Positions 43,101 through 55,104 of a DNA stretch of 64,000 bases are shown here, one piece after another (the first letter of the stretch is position 1; each line of letters opens with the position of its first letter). The DNA lies in NCBI RefSeq assembly GCF_014851395.1, contig NW_024040707.1:4338349-4402348 (forward strand), given 5' to 3'. This stretch comes from Micropterus salmoides. Taxonomy: Eukaryota > Chordata > Actinopteri > Centrarchiformes > Centrarchidae. The translations under genes and the position numbers were made by a program. The notes under the pieces are model-generated. The model saw only the letters and a list, made by a program, of their open reading frames with translations. It was not told the DNA's origin and did no database searches.

Positions 43101-46100
43101 CCTGGGACTCGCAAGGTCACAAAATGACTCTTTCTGTCAGGGTATTGCACCATGGGCGTCACCATGGTAACCAGCACCAAAATGTTGAGCATCACCATGA
43201 GGATCACAACCTCCAGCACCACCTGACTGAAGTGGACTCTGCTAATAACACAGAGGTAGGATTAGAGACACTACTGAAGGAAGTTTACAACCACTTTGTA
43301 GGATAAAAAAAACTCTTTCAAAACAATATGTTTTGTATAAAATGTTCTTTGCAGGTCCTACATGCATCCATTTGTTGTTTGTTGACAAAAAAGATATTGT
43401 GTAGTTTGACAGTGAAAAGGCTGTTTTAGTCATTGTTGTTATTTTTCTTCTCTACTATAAATGTACATGTTCTTCCAGAGTGCACCTGAGACACTGGTGC
43501 CTGTTCTGCATTTCCCCAAGTCTGGTGAAGGACTGAGGAGGAAGAAGAGAGAGTGGGTTATTCCTGCCATCAGTGTTAGTGAGAATCACAAAGGACCCTA
43601 CCCCTTGAAAATAGCTCAAGTAAGAGGAACACAGGAACACTGTAACCAGGCCACTTGGTATCTGTATGTCAGAAATTAAAATGCACCTGTAGCATTAGTC
43701 AAAGAACTCTGCACTATTTCAACTTCTGTCAATATCTTTGCAACATTGTAACTATGTAGTGAGTGACAGGGGGATAACTCAGACCTGGTGTGTTTTGTTC
43801 AGATCCGCTCTTCTGCGGATAAAGTGAAGAAGATCTATTACAGCATCTCTGGTCCGGGAGCTGATCAGCCTCCTGTTGGCCTTTTCACCATGGACAGAGA
43901 CAATGGCAATCTGTATATCACACAAGCACTGGACAGAGAGAAACAAGACAAGTACATAGTAAGTATCCTCTGATTTTAGTTTTATACATGCACTCTTTGT
44001 CACCTTTTCAGGATCAGACAGAGAGTTCAATCAGAGTTTTCAGAAACATCTGAAAACACTTTGTACTCTGTTAGTTAAAATTCCTTTCTGTACTGTACTA
44101 AAGACACTGATCTGCTTAATGATAGCTGAACTCTCATTGTGAAATTGATTTTAATAGTTATATTAATAATAATACAAACAGAACACATATTTATTCAACA
44201 ATTCAGTAAATATTAAGTAAAATTAAGTATTAGATTGGACTCTGTATCAGATACCAAATACTACAGGACAAAAAAACTTGATTGAGACATCTCTGTGTAT
44301 GAGTATACGATTACAATTTGTAGAAATGTGAAATAATTTCCCCCCCCCCCGTTTTCATGTATGCAGGAGCACTTAACAGTGATTCAATTGAATATAACTC
44401 AGAAACTGCCGTACAGCTTAATCAATCTGTCAACAATTAAAACTGTGACGGTAAAATCCAAAACATTCTCACTCCCGACTCGTCACATATTGATGGGCTT
44501 TTCTATGTTTCTGCTGATTGCGTTGAACGAGGAAGAGCTCCATGTTACTCCAAACAAATGTATTCTCAGAGTACCAAACATTCACCCTGTTGGTAGTTTG
44601 TTCCTTCAGAAAACAGTTGCTATGTACTCACAGTGATACCGTGTTAGGAATGTGCTTTATGGGCATGCTCTAATGATGTAAAGGCATGCAGCTACATGGA
44701 TTATCATTGCATTTGCTGTATTATAATATATGTTGTTTGTCTCTGCGCAGTTTCAAGTGCATGCTGTGCCAGATGGTTCAGAAAATGCTGAGGCTCCTAT
44801 GGAAATTGTAGTGAGTGTAATCGACCAGAACGACAACATCCCTGTTTTCACTCAAGCCACTTACCTGGGAGACGTTGCTGAGTCCTCACCAATAGGTACT
44901 GTCAGTAGATCTCATTTCAGCCTGAAAGATATGTCAGTTAGTGTTCAACTGTGTTTTTCACTTTTAGCTGAGAAAAAAGCAGAGAACAGCTGCTAATGTT
45001 TTTTCCTAAACTTTGATGTAGTAAAATCCGGGAGCTGCTCCAACACACTGTGGCCGAATCCGATTTTCTGTCTTTCTAAAAACAATAATTAACAGTCACT
45101 CGAAACACAACTCACATGTTGCATTTTTAAATGACAGTTTCCGTTTTCACAGGAGCAGGTAAGCCGTGTGTGGAGGAGGCTTATTGTTATGTTGTTTACG
45201 AAACTATTGTGAGCAACGTGGTACCGAATGAGATCTGCATTGGTGTGTTTAATCTTCACTGTTGCTTTAGCTGGAGTACATGCTGAGAACATGAACAAAG
45301 TTTCCCAGTGAAAGTATATTGGTCTGCTCAATCCTCAGTAATTGATGAGAATTTCTATAGCACGCCTCATGTTCAATCTACCAAAGTTCTCCTATGTGAA
45401 CCGCCTGTTTCATGACTTCCACTGGCTCCATGAAGTAAAACAACAATGGTAGTGGCCTAAAAGACCACCTCCAGGGGTCAGTCAGATCTTGTGCCCCAGC
45501 TCGAGCACTCCACCAAAGACCTGAGCTGAGTCAGGACTCATTTCGTTTCTGGCACCGCAGTGGTGTCACTACGCCCCAATTTGATTCAGTAAATAAGGCT
45601 ACCTCTTTAAAGCTAGAGTGCTGGACTTTTACACATGAAAATTCTTGACAAACGAGTTCACACAACGCTGGTTAAGCCTACCGCCGCCAGGTAAATCTCT
45701 TTGTATTTAAAGTGATGTGTTTTATACCAAGCTGGAGGGGGAGCAACATAGTGTCAGTAGCAACTCAGTATGGCAGAGCCTGTAGGTCTTTAAGACTGTG
45801 TTGACAGTCTCGTGTAAATACTCTCACTGTCCAAAGGGAAGACAAAAGTTTTGCACTGCAGGTTTAATAAAGTGCTCTGAATACTTCGAAAAGCCTGTAC
45901 CTAATATTGACTTCTGACTTCTCTCTCTCAAGGTTTTGAGGTGATTAATGTTGTGGCCGAAGATCTTGACGACCCACAGACTGATAACGCAGATATCCGC
46001 TACATGATTACAAGCCAGACGCCAGCAGCTCCTCCGGACCTGTTTGCCATCCACTCAGTCACCGGAACAATCAGAGTGGCAGCCACTGGGCTGGGCAGAG

Positions 46101-49100
46101 AGGTAAGGCTTTTAAAATATAAATCACCTGTCTCAGCATGATTTCACACCTAAATGTTGGAATTATCTGTTTTTCAGACAAACTCCCGTTTGATTTGGTT
46201 CAGGTTGGTGTAAAAGCTTTCATGTGAGCTCTGGTGCGCGGTTCGCTCCGGGGTGGCGATGGTGCAGTGAATAAGACACACGCCTTTGGTGTGGGACACA
46301 TCCACCAGTATGTCCCTGAACAAGACACCTAACCGCTAGTTAACTTAGTTATCTGAAGTGTACAGCCAAGACAAATATGAACGTCATTAGATTTGGTATT
46401 TGGTCACAGGCATCAAATTAAATAATCACGGCTCACCTCACATGTTGATTTCACATTCTAACTTAAGAGCACATGAACACACACTGAAGTTGGAAGACTT
46501 TACAACCCGGGAAACTCGTCCGAGGAACACGTGAATGCACCATGAGCCACTGGTTGCTATTCGAAGCCCTCACCACTTGATGGCACTAAAACGTACACAC
46601 TGAACCTTAAATATGTTGTGCATCTCTTCTAACAGAGAAACCAAGAGTACACACTGGTGGTACAAGCAGCAGACATGCGGGGCGAAGGGCGAACTGGAGA
46701 AGCAAAAGTAATCCTTACTGTCACAGATATCAATGACAATTCTCCAGCCTTCACTCAGTCCTCCGTAAGTACAACATACTTGTAGCTGGAAATGTATTTT
46801 TTGCTAAACTCCTCCCCCAAAGAGCAATTGTTAAATCACAGCTTAGCGACCCTAACTAGGCACAGCAGATTTGTCAAGCTGCAGAGTTCTCACCATGCTG
46901 AGGTGTCGACAGGGCTGTGGTTTGAAGTGTCATTTTTTCCCACCTTTCCAGAAAAATTGCTAGGAAGTAGTTAGCTTACATAATCATTTTTGCTCATGTA
47001 ATGCGTTGCTATTTTATTTAGTAGTTATGTAGGACTGGAGATCAGTTTGGTCCTGGGAAGACATGATTATCATAAAGTAAATGAACTACATGAAACAGAC
47101 CATGAAATTAAGCCAATACTTATTATTCTAGTTAGTTATCAGGCAACAGCCTTTTTCCAGTCTTTGTTTTCTCCATTTTCACTCCCACACCTTAACACAT
47201 CCTTTGCATTCTCCCAGTATACAGCAACAATTGAGGAAAATAAAGCAGAGGCTCAGATCATTGTGATGTCAGTAACCGATCTTGACGAACCGCATACACC
47301 AGCTTGGAGCGGCAAGTTCACAATTGTCAGTGGTGATCCTGAAGGACTTTTCACTGTGACAACGGAACAAAACAAAAATGAGGGAATCATTTCTATCACC
47401 AAGGTAGGAAGTAAACCAGGAATTCTCAAATAAACCACAATATTGAAGTTATGAGATATCTGTCAATAAATCGTTTCATTTACAGATTACTTTCTGAGAC
47501 CAGTTTCTTAAATAGCATTTGCTGTTATGTAAATAATCAAAGTTGTAAACAAAGGTTTACAATGAATTTAGGTTTTAGTGCTGTGCTTTGTTTCCATCCA
47601 ACCAGGGTCTTGACTTTGAGAAGATCAGCAGGCACGTTCTGTTGGTTGCGGTGGAGAATGAGGTTCCTTTTGCTGTCCCTCTGCCCACCGCCACCGCCAC
47701 AGTGCTGGTGAATGTGCTGGACGTCAATGAGGCTCCAGTCTTTAACCCAACAGAGAAGCATGTGTCAAAACCGGAGGACCTTGCAGTCGACAGTGAGGTG
47801 GTGCAGTACGCCGCTTCTGACCCAGACACTGCACGCAGACAGAAAGTCATGTAAGATCAAACCCTGATGTACCATCTTACTACACTGCTCAGAAAAAATA
47901 AGGGAACACGTGAATCAGACATCAGATCTTGATGAACAAAATAGTTCAATGAACAAAATAGTTCAAAGCTCAAACTCTTTTCTGTTCATTGTGTAATTCA
48001 TTGAGAACAAAATGACGTAACAGCGGTCAGTGGAAAACAAAATCACCAACTGAGGGCTGAAGTTTTTTAATCACAGGTAGCCTTTTCATGATATTTACAT
48101 TATTGACTCACCGTACGATATATGGACATGAGCAAGATTCTTTTTAATGCGCTCGATACTGCCCATTGTGTTTACATATGTTTGTTTACATAAAGATGAG
48201 CCTTGCAACATTTAAGCCAGTCGCACTGTGTCTTTCCTCTCATCTGCTCTCTGTGTCAGAGACTCAGGCAGCTCCTCCACACACAGAGCGGATAAAGACA
48301 AGTGAAGATAAAGTGTTACTGGACATTTTAATTGGTGTTCTTCCAGATTACTCCAGCCACAAAGATTGCTGCTGGTTCCGGTTGCGACTCTGCCAGAGCT
48401 AATAGGAGACATTCTAGACAATGCTTGCGGTTCAGCCAGACTTGCTGCAGCGTGTTTTATAAGCAGAAAAAGGTGCTCTCTGCTCCGCTCTGGAGAATAC
48501 ACAGCGAGTCTATTTTTGACAGAAGCCACTTCCAGCAGCACAGAGCTGATGAATCGCGACAGAAGTCAAACACAGACATGTTTTCAAAATAAAACACCCT
48601 GTGCAGACTCCTGATCGTATATCAGCAATAACAGACAAAAAAAGAGAAACTATTTAACTACATAGCCTAATTAACCATGGTAGAAGCACAAAAATCAAAG
48701 TTAAATGACCTAAACAACAAAATCTGAACAAGTCAGCTAAATCTGTCGATGCGCTGTGCTTCTCAAACGCTCCCTGTGGTGTATTGAGTCATGCAGAGAA
48801 CAAAACCAGGTCTCAGAGAGCTGTGCCGGCTAGTAGACGCAGCTGAATGAATATTAACTCAATGTCAGGTCTGTGAATGCCCCATCATGAAGCATGTTCA
48901 CTGTAATCGGCTCGCTTCCATAGCATTTATATTTTTCTGTGATGATTTTTCTCATGTCCAGGTACAGAATGATTAGAGACCCTGCAGGCTGGCTGAAGGT
49001 GGCCAAAGATACGGGTCTGATTACTGTGAAAAGCACCATGGACAGAGAGTCCCCATTTGTCAAGGATGACAAATACACAGCACTCATTGGTGCATATGAC

Positions 49101-51056
49101 AATGGTAGGTGGGAGACAAGACTTAATAATAATAATAATGAATTACATTTATATAGCGCTTTATCATAGATACTCAAAGGACTCCACAGTGAAGTGGGGG
49201 GAACTCACCTCAACCACCACCAATGTGTAGCACCCACCTGGCACCACGGCAGTCATTTAGCGCCAGAACGCATCAGCTTGAGGCAGGAAAATATTGAGGC
49301 AATTACTGCGGGGGATGATTAGATAGCCAGGTTGGGAATTTTGCCATGGCATCAGGGAACCCCCTACTCTTTGCAACAAGTGCCATAGGATGTTTAATGA
49401 CCACAATGAGGCAGGACGAAGGACTGCAGCTCCTACAGGTCACCCATCCAGGTACTGGCCAAGACCAAACCTGCTTAGCTTCAGTCAATCAGCAGCAGCA
49501 GGCTTTACAGTGGTATGGCTGCTGGCTTAGCTGGTATCCAGATTATGGTTTTGCCTTCCCTAGAACTGAATGTATTTTGTTCTCCTGATGTGTGTATGTC
49601 TGTTATCTCACCAGATGAAGTCCCAGCCACAGGAACTGGTACTCTAGTGATCCACCTTAACGATGTCAATGACAATGCACCCTTCATTGAGGAACGTGGA
49701 ATCAAGGTGCATCTTTTCTCCCAAACACACTCCCAATTTAAGGTTGACATATTTTGGGTAGAGAACTTGTATCATGTGATGGGTGGAAATGAAAAATGCT
49801 AATATTCAAAATGTTACAAAATCAAGTCACATCAATAATTTTAAATACTAACTTCAGAGGTAAAAGTAAACAAAGGCCACGGTGTGCAGTAATGTGAAGA
49901 GCATAAACAAAATCTTAAATCAGACGATGTTTTCTCAGGTGTGTAACAAGGACTCGGCTCCTCAGCTGCTGTCAGTAACAGATAAAGACGGACCGGGCTT
50001 TGGTGCTCCATACAGCGTCTCTTTACAGGGCCTCTCGAAGATCATCTGGACTGTTGGGATGAACAAGTCAAGTATGTTATTTTGTGCTTTAAATAATTTG
50101 TGGAAAAATTCAGATTTATTTATAAAGAGCTAATTCATAACAGAAGTTATCTCATTGCACTTTTCATGTAGAGCAGGTCTAGACCTTAGTCTTTGTAATA
50201 TTATTTACAGAGACGCAACAATTACCACCATGAGCAAACACTTGGCGACAGTGGCAATTAAAATTGAGCGCAGTGGTCTAGTGGGGTAACAAGGTACACG
50301 GAGCTCTTTAAGACATGATGCAAATTACAATTAGTTTTTCTTCAAACAGCCTCTCTATGAAAATATTGTTGAAATTAGACAAACTCAAACAGTGAAGGGG
50401 TTTTCATGTAAACTTTCTTCTTTGTTGCAGATCATAACATCATTCTGAGTTTAGCCACCGAGCTGGCCAGTGGAGAGTACACTGTGGTTCTGAGGGTTTC
50501 AGATAATATGGGCCTGGAACAGGACAGCACCATCCAGGCCACAGTGTGTGACTGCACTGGGGAAGAGGTGTCCTGCCAAGGGCCTGTGGCAGGAGGCACC
50601 AACCGGCTGCCGGCTGTCCTGGGAACACTGGGAGGCATCCTGGTGCTGCTGAGTAAGTCTGATATTTTAAATCTACTTAAATATGAAAAGATGCTTATCA
50701 TAGTTTCAGGGACGGGAGATGTAAAGAAATTATGGCTAGGAAACTAAGAAGAAGTCATCACAACTATGGTCGGTAGTAGTTCAGGAGGACCCAATGAAAA
50801 CCTGAGACTGTGCAACTAAAGTGCTGTCAACGTGGTCTGTAGGACACTGCGTTAAATAAATAAACCACAGTGTGTGTGTGTGTGTTCAGGAATATATCAC
50901 CCACTACAAGTGTTGCTCACTCTGCTCACTACATAATGTTTGGACTTGTGGTGACTGACTCATGTGGGTGTGATGTATTAATCTCTGTGCTCTGTATGTT
51001 CAGTGCTGCTGTTGCTGCTGGTGAAGGTTACGAGAGACGGACGAAGACGGTATTAG
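40133..51056 (+). CDS. cdh1: E-cadherin-like classical cadherin, tandem copy 2 (complete)
   Basis: Second copy, same strand, much more compact (10.9 kb). Exons: 1, 40133-40183; 2, 42222-42336; 3a, 42484-42572; 3b, 43049-43255; 4, 43479-43619; 5, 43803-43958; 6, 44751-44895; 7, 45933-46102; 8, 46636-46764; 9, 47218-47403; 10, 47606-47850; 11, 48962-49104; 12a, 49615-49706; 12b, 49939-50071; 13, 50431-50652; 14, 51004-51056. The sum is 2277 nt, predicting 758 residues; human E-cadherin is about 882, the difference being the missing cytoplasmic tail. Order: signal peptide, propeptide with a His-rich stretch, furin site RRKKR before EWVIPAI, five cadherin repeats, CDC motif, membrane helix with a GTLGG small-residue motif, then VKVTRDGRRRY and stop. 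Exon 6 keeps the classical HAV tripeptide. Exon 7 has LGRE where copy 1 has the calcium-binding LDRE. A possible poly(A) signal is AATAAA at 53270-53275. Whether it is a functional tail-less cadherin or a decaying paralogue cannot be told from sequence. Confidence 0.5.
40184..42221. other. cadherin copy 2 intron 1
   Basis: 2.0 kb, GTGAGA donor, AAAG acceptor. A 95-codon minus-strand ORF at 41261-41548 is not recognised. The last ~150 nt match the sequence before copy 1 exon 2 (CCATCTGGATTATGATTCGC). Confidence 0.5.
43049..43255 (+). CDS. cdh1: cadherin copy 2 exon 3b with His-rich propeptide insert
   Basis: Encodes VKRQVVLHEGHQDFFIHSWD and onwards (beta strands of the prodomain). Compared with copy 1 exon 3b (9618-9749, 132 nt) it carries 75 extra nt, giving a run with about a dozen histidines (LHHGRHHGNQHQ, then HHHEDHNLQHH) plus ANNT near the end, a potential N-glycosylation sequon. 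Short GCACCA-like repeats flank the extra part, which fits loss from copy 1 by slippage. The segment lies in the propeptide that furin would remove. Confidence 0.5.
45933..46102 (+). CDS. cdh1: cadherin copy 2 exon 7, EC2 with altered LDRE motif
   Basis: 170 nt, opening with FEVINVVAEDLDDPQTDNAD. It ends TGLGRE where copy 1 (15071-15240) ends TELDRE. In classical cadherins the LDRE-type motif supplies acidic calcium ligands at a repeat boundary; Asp to Gly removes one. Confidence 0.5.
46250..46345 (+). repeat. tRNA-derived SINE in copy 2 intron 7, tail lost
   Basis: GATGGTGCAGTGAATAAGAC, GCCTTTGGTGTGGGACACAT and CTGAACAAGACACCTAACCG match the SINE at 15385-15548, at the same distance from exon 7. 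Shared position means the insertion predates the cadherin duplication. Confidence 0.5.
47880..48060 (+). repeat. Tc1/mariner-type terminal fragment in copy 2 intron 10
   Basis: Counterpart of 21541-21700 at the same place relative to exon 10, with a small local tandem (ATAGTTCAATGAACAAAATA) not in copy 1. Confidence 0.5.
49124..49545 (+). repeat. copy 2-specific LINE-tail type insertion in intron 11
   Basis: (AAT)n, then TTTATATAGCGCTTTATCAT, GATGTTTAATGACC-like centre and ACCCATCCAGGTACTGGCCA near the end, a familiar fish repeat. Copy 1 intron 11 (23145-23269) lacks it, so it arrived after duplication. Confidence 0.5.
51004..51056 (+). CDS. cdh1: cadherin copy 2 exon 14, membrane helix end and truncated tail
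   Basis: Reads MLLLLLLVKVTRDGRRRY and stop TAG (51054-51056). The +1 frame reads DEDGIRDNICNDLSEEI and stays open to about 51147, again the displaced E-cadherin juxtamembrane motif. Relative to copy 1, 12 nt are missing just after the Arg-Asp-Gly codons, in frame, so both copies share the frame problem. No alternative AG in the exon would restore the +1 frame. Confidence 0.5.
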
Positions 51057-53533
51057 AGACAACATCTGCAACGACCTGTCTGAGGAAATCAGTCTGTCGG
51101 AGTCAGTGTCTTCTTTAAAGTCCTGTCTGAAAACTGAGTTTATCTGAGCTGCAAGCCTGTTTTATTATTTTAATTTCTTGCTTAAGCTTTAACCAGCAGA
51201 TTTTGTTATATTTAATCGTTTCTTATTGATTGCTATTGATTGAGTCAGCCGCTGTTGAGCCCTACCATAAGTTAGTGACATGTCTGATATTTAATAACTC
51301 AACGTTTTCTAACATCTGTATATCAGCGGTTTCTCAGATCAGATGGTGGTTTTAGTGAAAGCGTCACCTCTCTGCGCAATCGATTTTCTGGAGGAAAGCC
51401 CAATACCTTACTGATTAGTTATAGTGAGTAGGTTATGATTAAAAATGATCCTCTACCACTGTGACTAAGTTAATAATAATATAATTAGGAATTCAAGCAA
51501 ATTGTAACACATGTGAAGGTTGCTTTGTTTAACAGCGGACAATGAAGAAGTATTCAAAAACCCTTTAAAAGTAGCAATACTATGAACTGCTTTTTAGACA
51601 AAATTAAGTCAGGCTACCGTAAAACTTCAATTAATAGCTGAGTCCCAAATAGCCGCCTATCCCGTTTACTGGCCTGGTGTGGGAATATATTTTGACAAAT
51701 AAACACCTGCCTCAATTTAACGCCTGATCTGGTTTTTATAGAAGTTCTTTGGATGTATAAAACATCTTAAACCCCGCAGGGTCGCTGCTTTAGCTGCTTC
51801 TAAGCTGCTTAGATCTTGATACAAATATTAATGTTTAAATGCTTGATCAATGTGTCAGTATGAACATGCTACACATCGTTATATCGGTTAGATTCTCCAC
51901 AGTTCAATAGTTCAGTTCATTTAAGGGAAACAACAAGATCCAAGGTCTAATTCTTATAGATTTGCTGGTCTAACCTGCCTGGTACACGAGAGGAAAGGAA
52001 AAAAAGTGCTGACTGCCCTTACCTTTGAAGCCCAAATGTGTCCGTTCCTTGATTAATTATCTTCCTTTAGTCTGTAAGGGTCCACCCATCAAAAGAATTA
52101 AAACAGCTTTTCAGAAAAAGTAATCCAAGTTGTGAATCCTGTCATGTGAAGTCCATCGCTCTCTGTCTACTAACTTCTCTCATCCTGCACCTTGTTGTTA
52201 TCGTGATGTTATTTTGAAATAAAAGCACGTAAGCTGTCTGTCGGAGCCAGATCAAATGACTGACGTGTATTTGATATTATTTGATCTTTTTTTAACAAGT
52301 ATTATTCTGTTTGAAATAAATAAACTGTTTCGTAGTAGTTTCAGTTTTGTGCAAAAGGAATTAAAGGCCTGTCCCAAATATAGGCAGGGTCAATTCAGTG
52401 ATTTTAGCAAGTTTTACGGTATTATTCCAACCTGAGTTGATTAATGTTGATGTATTGTAAGAAGCCCTTTGGCACTTTTTGTGTTTTAGATAGTTTAGGT
52501 GGAGTTAATTTATTGTAAAATATTGATCTGCAAAATAACTGATTTACAAATTACAATATTTCACTCTCAAATGTAGTGGAGTAGAGAGGAGCATCAATCA
52601 CAATACTAAAGCAAAGTAAAAGTACTTCAAAGTAAACAGTCAACATAATGATATACCATAGTCTTATAAAATGTTTGCCAGAGGAGCATGGATTACAGAC
52701 GAATTATGAGGCCGTTGTTGTTGTTTTTTTGTCTCTGGAGCCCAATGAAGAGAAAATAAATTAAAAGCATCTCCAGATGTTTCAGCCACGTAACCCTCTG
52801 AGGGTGTGGTCAAATAGTTATCGAGACTTGACTAGAATCAGATAAATTTATGGAATAACTGGGTTGATTTTGTAACACCATTGAGAACAGACTTTATCTG
52901 GTACTTAATGGACCCACTTGGTTCTTGCTACAAATTCTAAATATTTACTGTTCACATTATTGTGTTTCGGCATTGTCCTTCATCAGGAGTGAAAGGTCTA
53001 CAAGAGGGGAATGAAAATGTGGATGGTAGGGAAATAATCACTCCTCTGTAGTTTACTGAATTTTGTGTTTAATTGAGAATTTTTGTCAATTGATGTTTTT
53101 GATCCCTGGTGTGAAGTATTTGCATGTTCTGTATACTTGGAAAACAGATGCAAAAAAAAGAGTTATCAAATGCTTTTTTAAATGTTTGATAATTGTCTTT
53201 TTCACTGTGTCAAACATACATTGCTGTTGCCTCCCAAGGTACAAACGCTTTGTAATTTTCAATTTTTTTAATAAAGTCATCTGAATACAATTATTATTAT
53301 TTATTTCAAATTAAATGAGTTATACTTAGTTATTTCTTAAATGACTAATTAAACGTAGAGTGGGCAGTGCTGAGAAGGTAGGCTGATTGTCGTGACCTTG
53401 AGAACTTTCTGCCTAGAAGGAATCTCTGTGTGTGAATTGGGAGACGAAGATTGTAGCAGGAAGAAAACCCGGATGAGCTGATTCTTCTAACCCACACAAA
53501 TAAAGCCCCACAGTAACTTTTCATCCACACTGC
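51057..53533. other. 3' flank / probable 3' untranslated region of cadherin copy 2
   Basis: 51342-51442 (GATTTTCTGGAGGAAAGCC, TATAGTGAGTAGGTTATGAT) repeats the segment 39040-39165 that lies upstream of copy 2. 52795-53290 matches the 3' flank of copy 1 and ends with AATAAAG at 53270. No exons for a cadherin cytoplasmic tail seen. Confidence 0.5.
53270..53275 (+). promoter_or_regulatory. candidate poly(A) signal of cadherin copy 2
   Basis: AATAAA after TTTTTTT, within a block conserved with the copy 1 3' flank. The only support is position and conservation. Confidence 0.5.
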
Positions 53534-54332
53534 AGAGTTATTATTTCAGGACAGGATGTGACAAGCAGCCATAAAAAAAATGGCTCTCCTACACAGAACA
53601 GTTTCTTCATATCTGCCTCCTTAACTTGAACGGTGAGTCTTTGTTTTTTTATTTACTTAATAAACACACAAGTTTAGTGAAGGAGAAATAGTCCCTGATA
53701 GGAGTTTGAATGCAGCGTAAAACTAAATGTGTCGGACATTTCCAAAAGTTTTGTTATTAGTTAACTCCAATATAAGTGCTGCTTTTGGATGTGTGTGAGT
53801 ATATGTAGTTAATCATGTTATGTTATTAGTCTTATTAGTCTTCACTTTAGGGTGGCCTTTTCCACAAATTTCACACTTTGTCAGCATCTCAGCCCTTATT
53901 TCTGGATATCTTCCTAAAATATCTGAAGATGTACTTAATTACCGTGTAACTGACTCGCCAGTTAACCTTCCAACATGTAGCTGTAGGCTTCAGTGCATTT
54001 TAGCATGTGCTATATCTGCCTAGAGTCGATAATTAAATGTTTTTTTAGACTGCTTTACTGCTGTAAAGAAATACAGCAGTTAGATTGCAGGAGCCCCAAA
54101 GCAGGACATGGTTAGTTCTGAGACTTGGTGATGTTTTTTAAACCAGACAATAACGGCAATGTGATGTGTGAGGCTGGCTTTTACATGCAGGACAGAGGAC
54201 TGGGACATTGTGTGAGCGTCCATAAATATCCTCTGCTCCTGTCATTATGAGAAACAGTCTTGAGTTTTCCAATAGATTGTGAATATGTTTCCCTCAGTGA
54301 GTTTTAAGGGTCAAGCAGAGTAAGATTTAGTT

Positions 54333-54420
54333 AGGGCTGCAATTGTTTCCATTCTTAACTAGTCTGAAGTTAAATGTCTCGATTAATAGTAAAAAATGTC
54401 CTTCATATACCATCAAAGAT
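54333..54420 (+). repeat. fragment of the same nonautonomous element
   Basis: GTTAGGGCTGCAATTGTTTC and CTCGATTAATAGTAAAAAAT match the left part of the family only. Confidence 0.5.
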
Positions 54421-54572
54421 TTTCAGGGAACGACTATGTAAAAGAGAGACAAGCAGCACATTTTCACAGCTGAGCAGCTGCTAATTGATTTTCTCTCCTA
54501 AAATGAACTGATTATTCCACTAAGTTTAACTCTGTTTCTGTTTCAACTCTGAATTTAGTTTATGACAAAGTC

Positions 54573-55104
54573 ATGGCAGGTAAGGGAACGTAAGGTAAAG
54601 GCAAACAATGCAATATATACCAACTGATTCGAGCTGAAACAATCAAAAGTCAAGTAATAAATTGCTGATTTTAAACTGAAAATGTAATATATACTCAATT
54701 ACAGTAAAGTGAGACCTCTGGTCTTAAGATCTTTCTTTTATGACGTAGTTATTCATTATAAGTGAATAGTTTCCCAATTCAGCTCCTCCAGAAGCTCCAG
54801 TGATCAAGGGTGTCTGTGCTGATATATCTGTGACCAGTGAGGTGGGTCCACTTAATCTTATCCACTGAGATCCAGCTGTCTATAGTGTGTTTCCCATTTA
54901 CTGCCTCAGTGGCCAACTTTAAGATATTAAAGATTTTTTTTAATGTGTCTCCCCATCCAGGTTGCATCTTGCGAGGCTCAGAACGACTTCCCTAAACCCA
55001 ACATCACCTGGTCCAGGAACAGCGTGCCACTGATGACTGCACCGGGACCCAAGTGCAAACAGCACTTGGGTCATTGTGTCTGTCTCACAGGGTCTGCCGT
55101 GTAA
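54573..55104 (+). pseudogene. Ig-domain cell-adhesion gene fragment (MCAM/CD146-like)
   Basis: Three consistent pieces: ATGGCAG at 54573-54579 with GTAAGG donor; exon 54783-54841 (APPEAPVIKGVCADISVTSE) with AG and GT borders; exon from 54961, VASCEAQNDFPKPNITWSRN then SVPL, to a stop at 55102-55104. Phases agree (1, then 0). C-E-A-x-N-x-F-P-x-P-x-I-T-W is a typical Ig C-to-W block of MCAM-like receptors, which also split Ig domains over two exons. But only half of one Ig domain is present, the frame ends soon after, and no signal peptide or membrane part is seen. A later possible exon (55780-55827, IKGKGVAISDVTALDC) is unassigned. Most likely a truncated remnant; MCAM is an inference from motif resemblance. 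Confidence 0.5.

Noticed and set aside
51020..51060. Programmed ribosomal frameshifting to rescue the cadherin tail
   Set aside because: No X-XXY-YYZ slippery heptamer or obvious stimulatory stem is visible near VKV/TRD, and the +1 frame also ends within 40 codons without a catenin-binding region.
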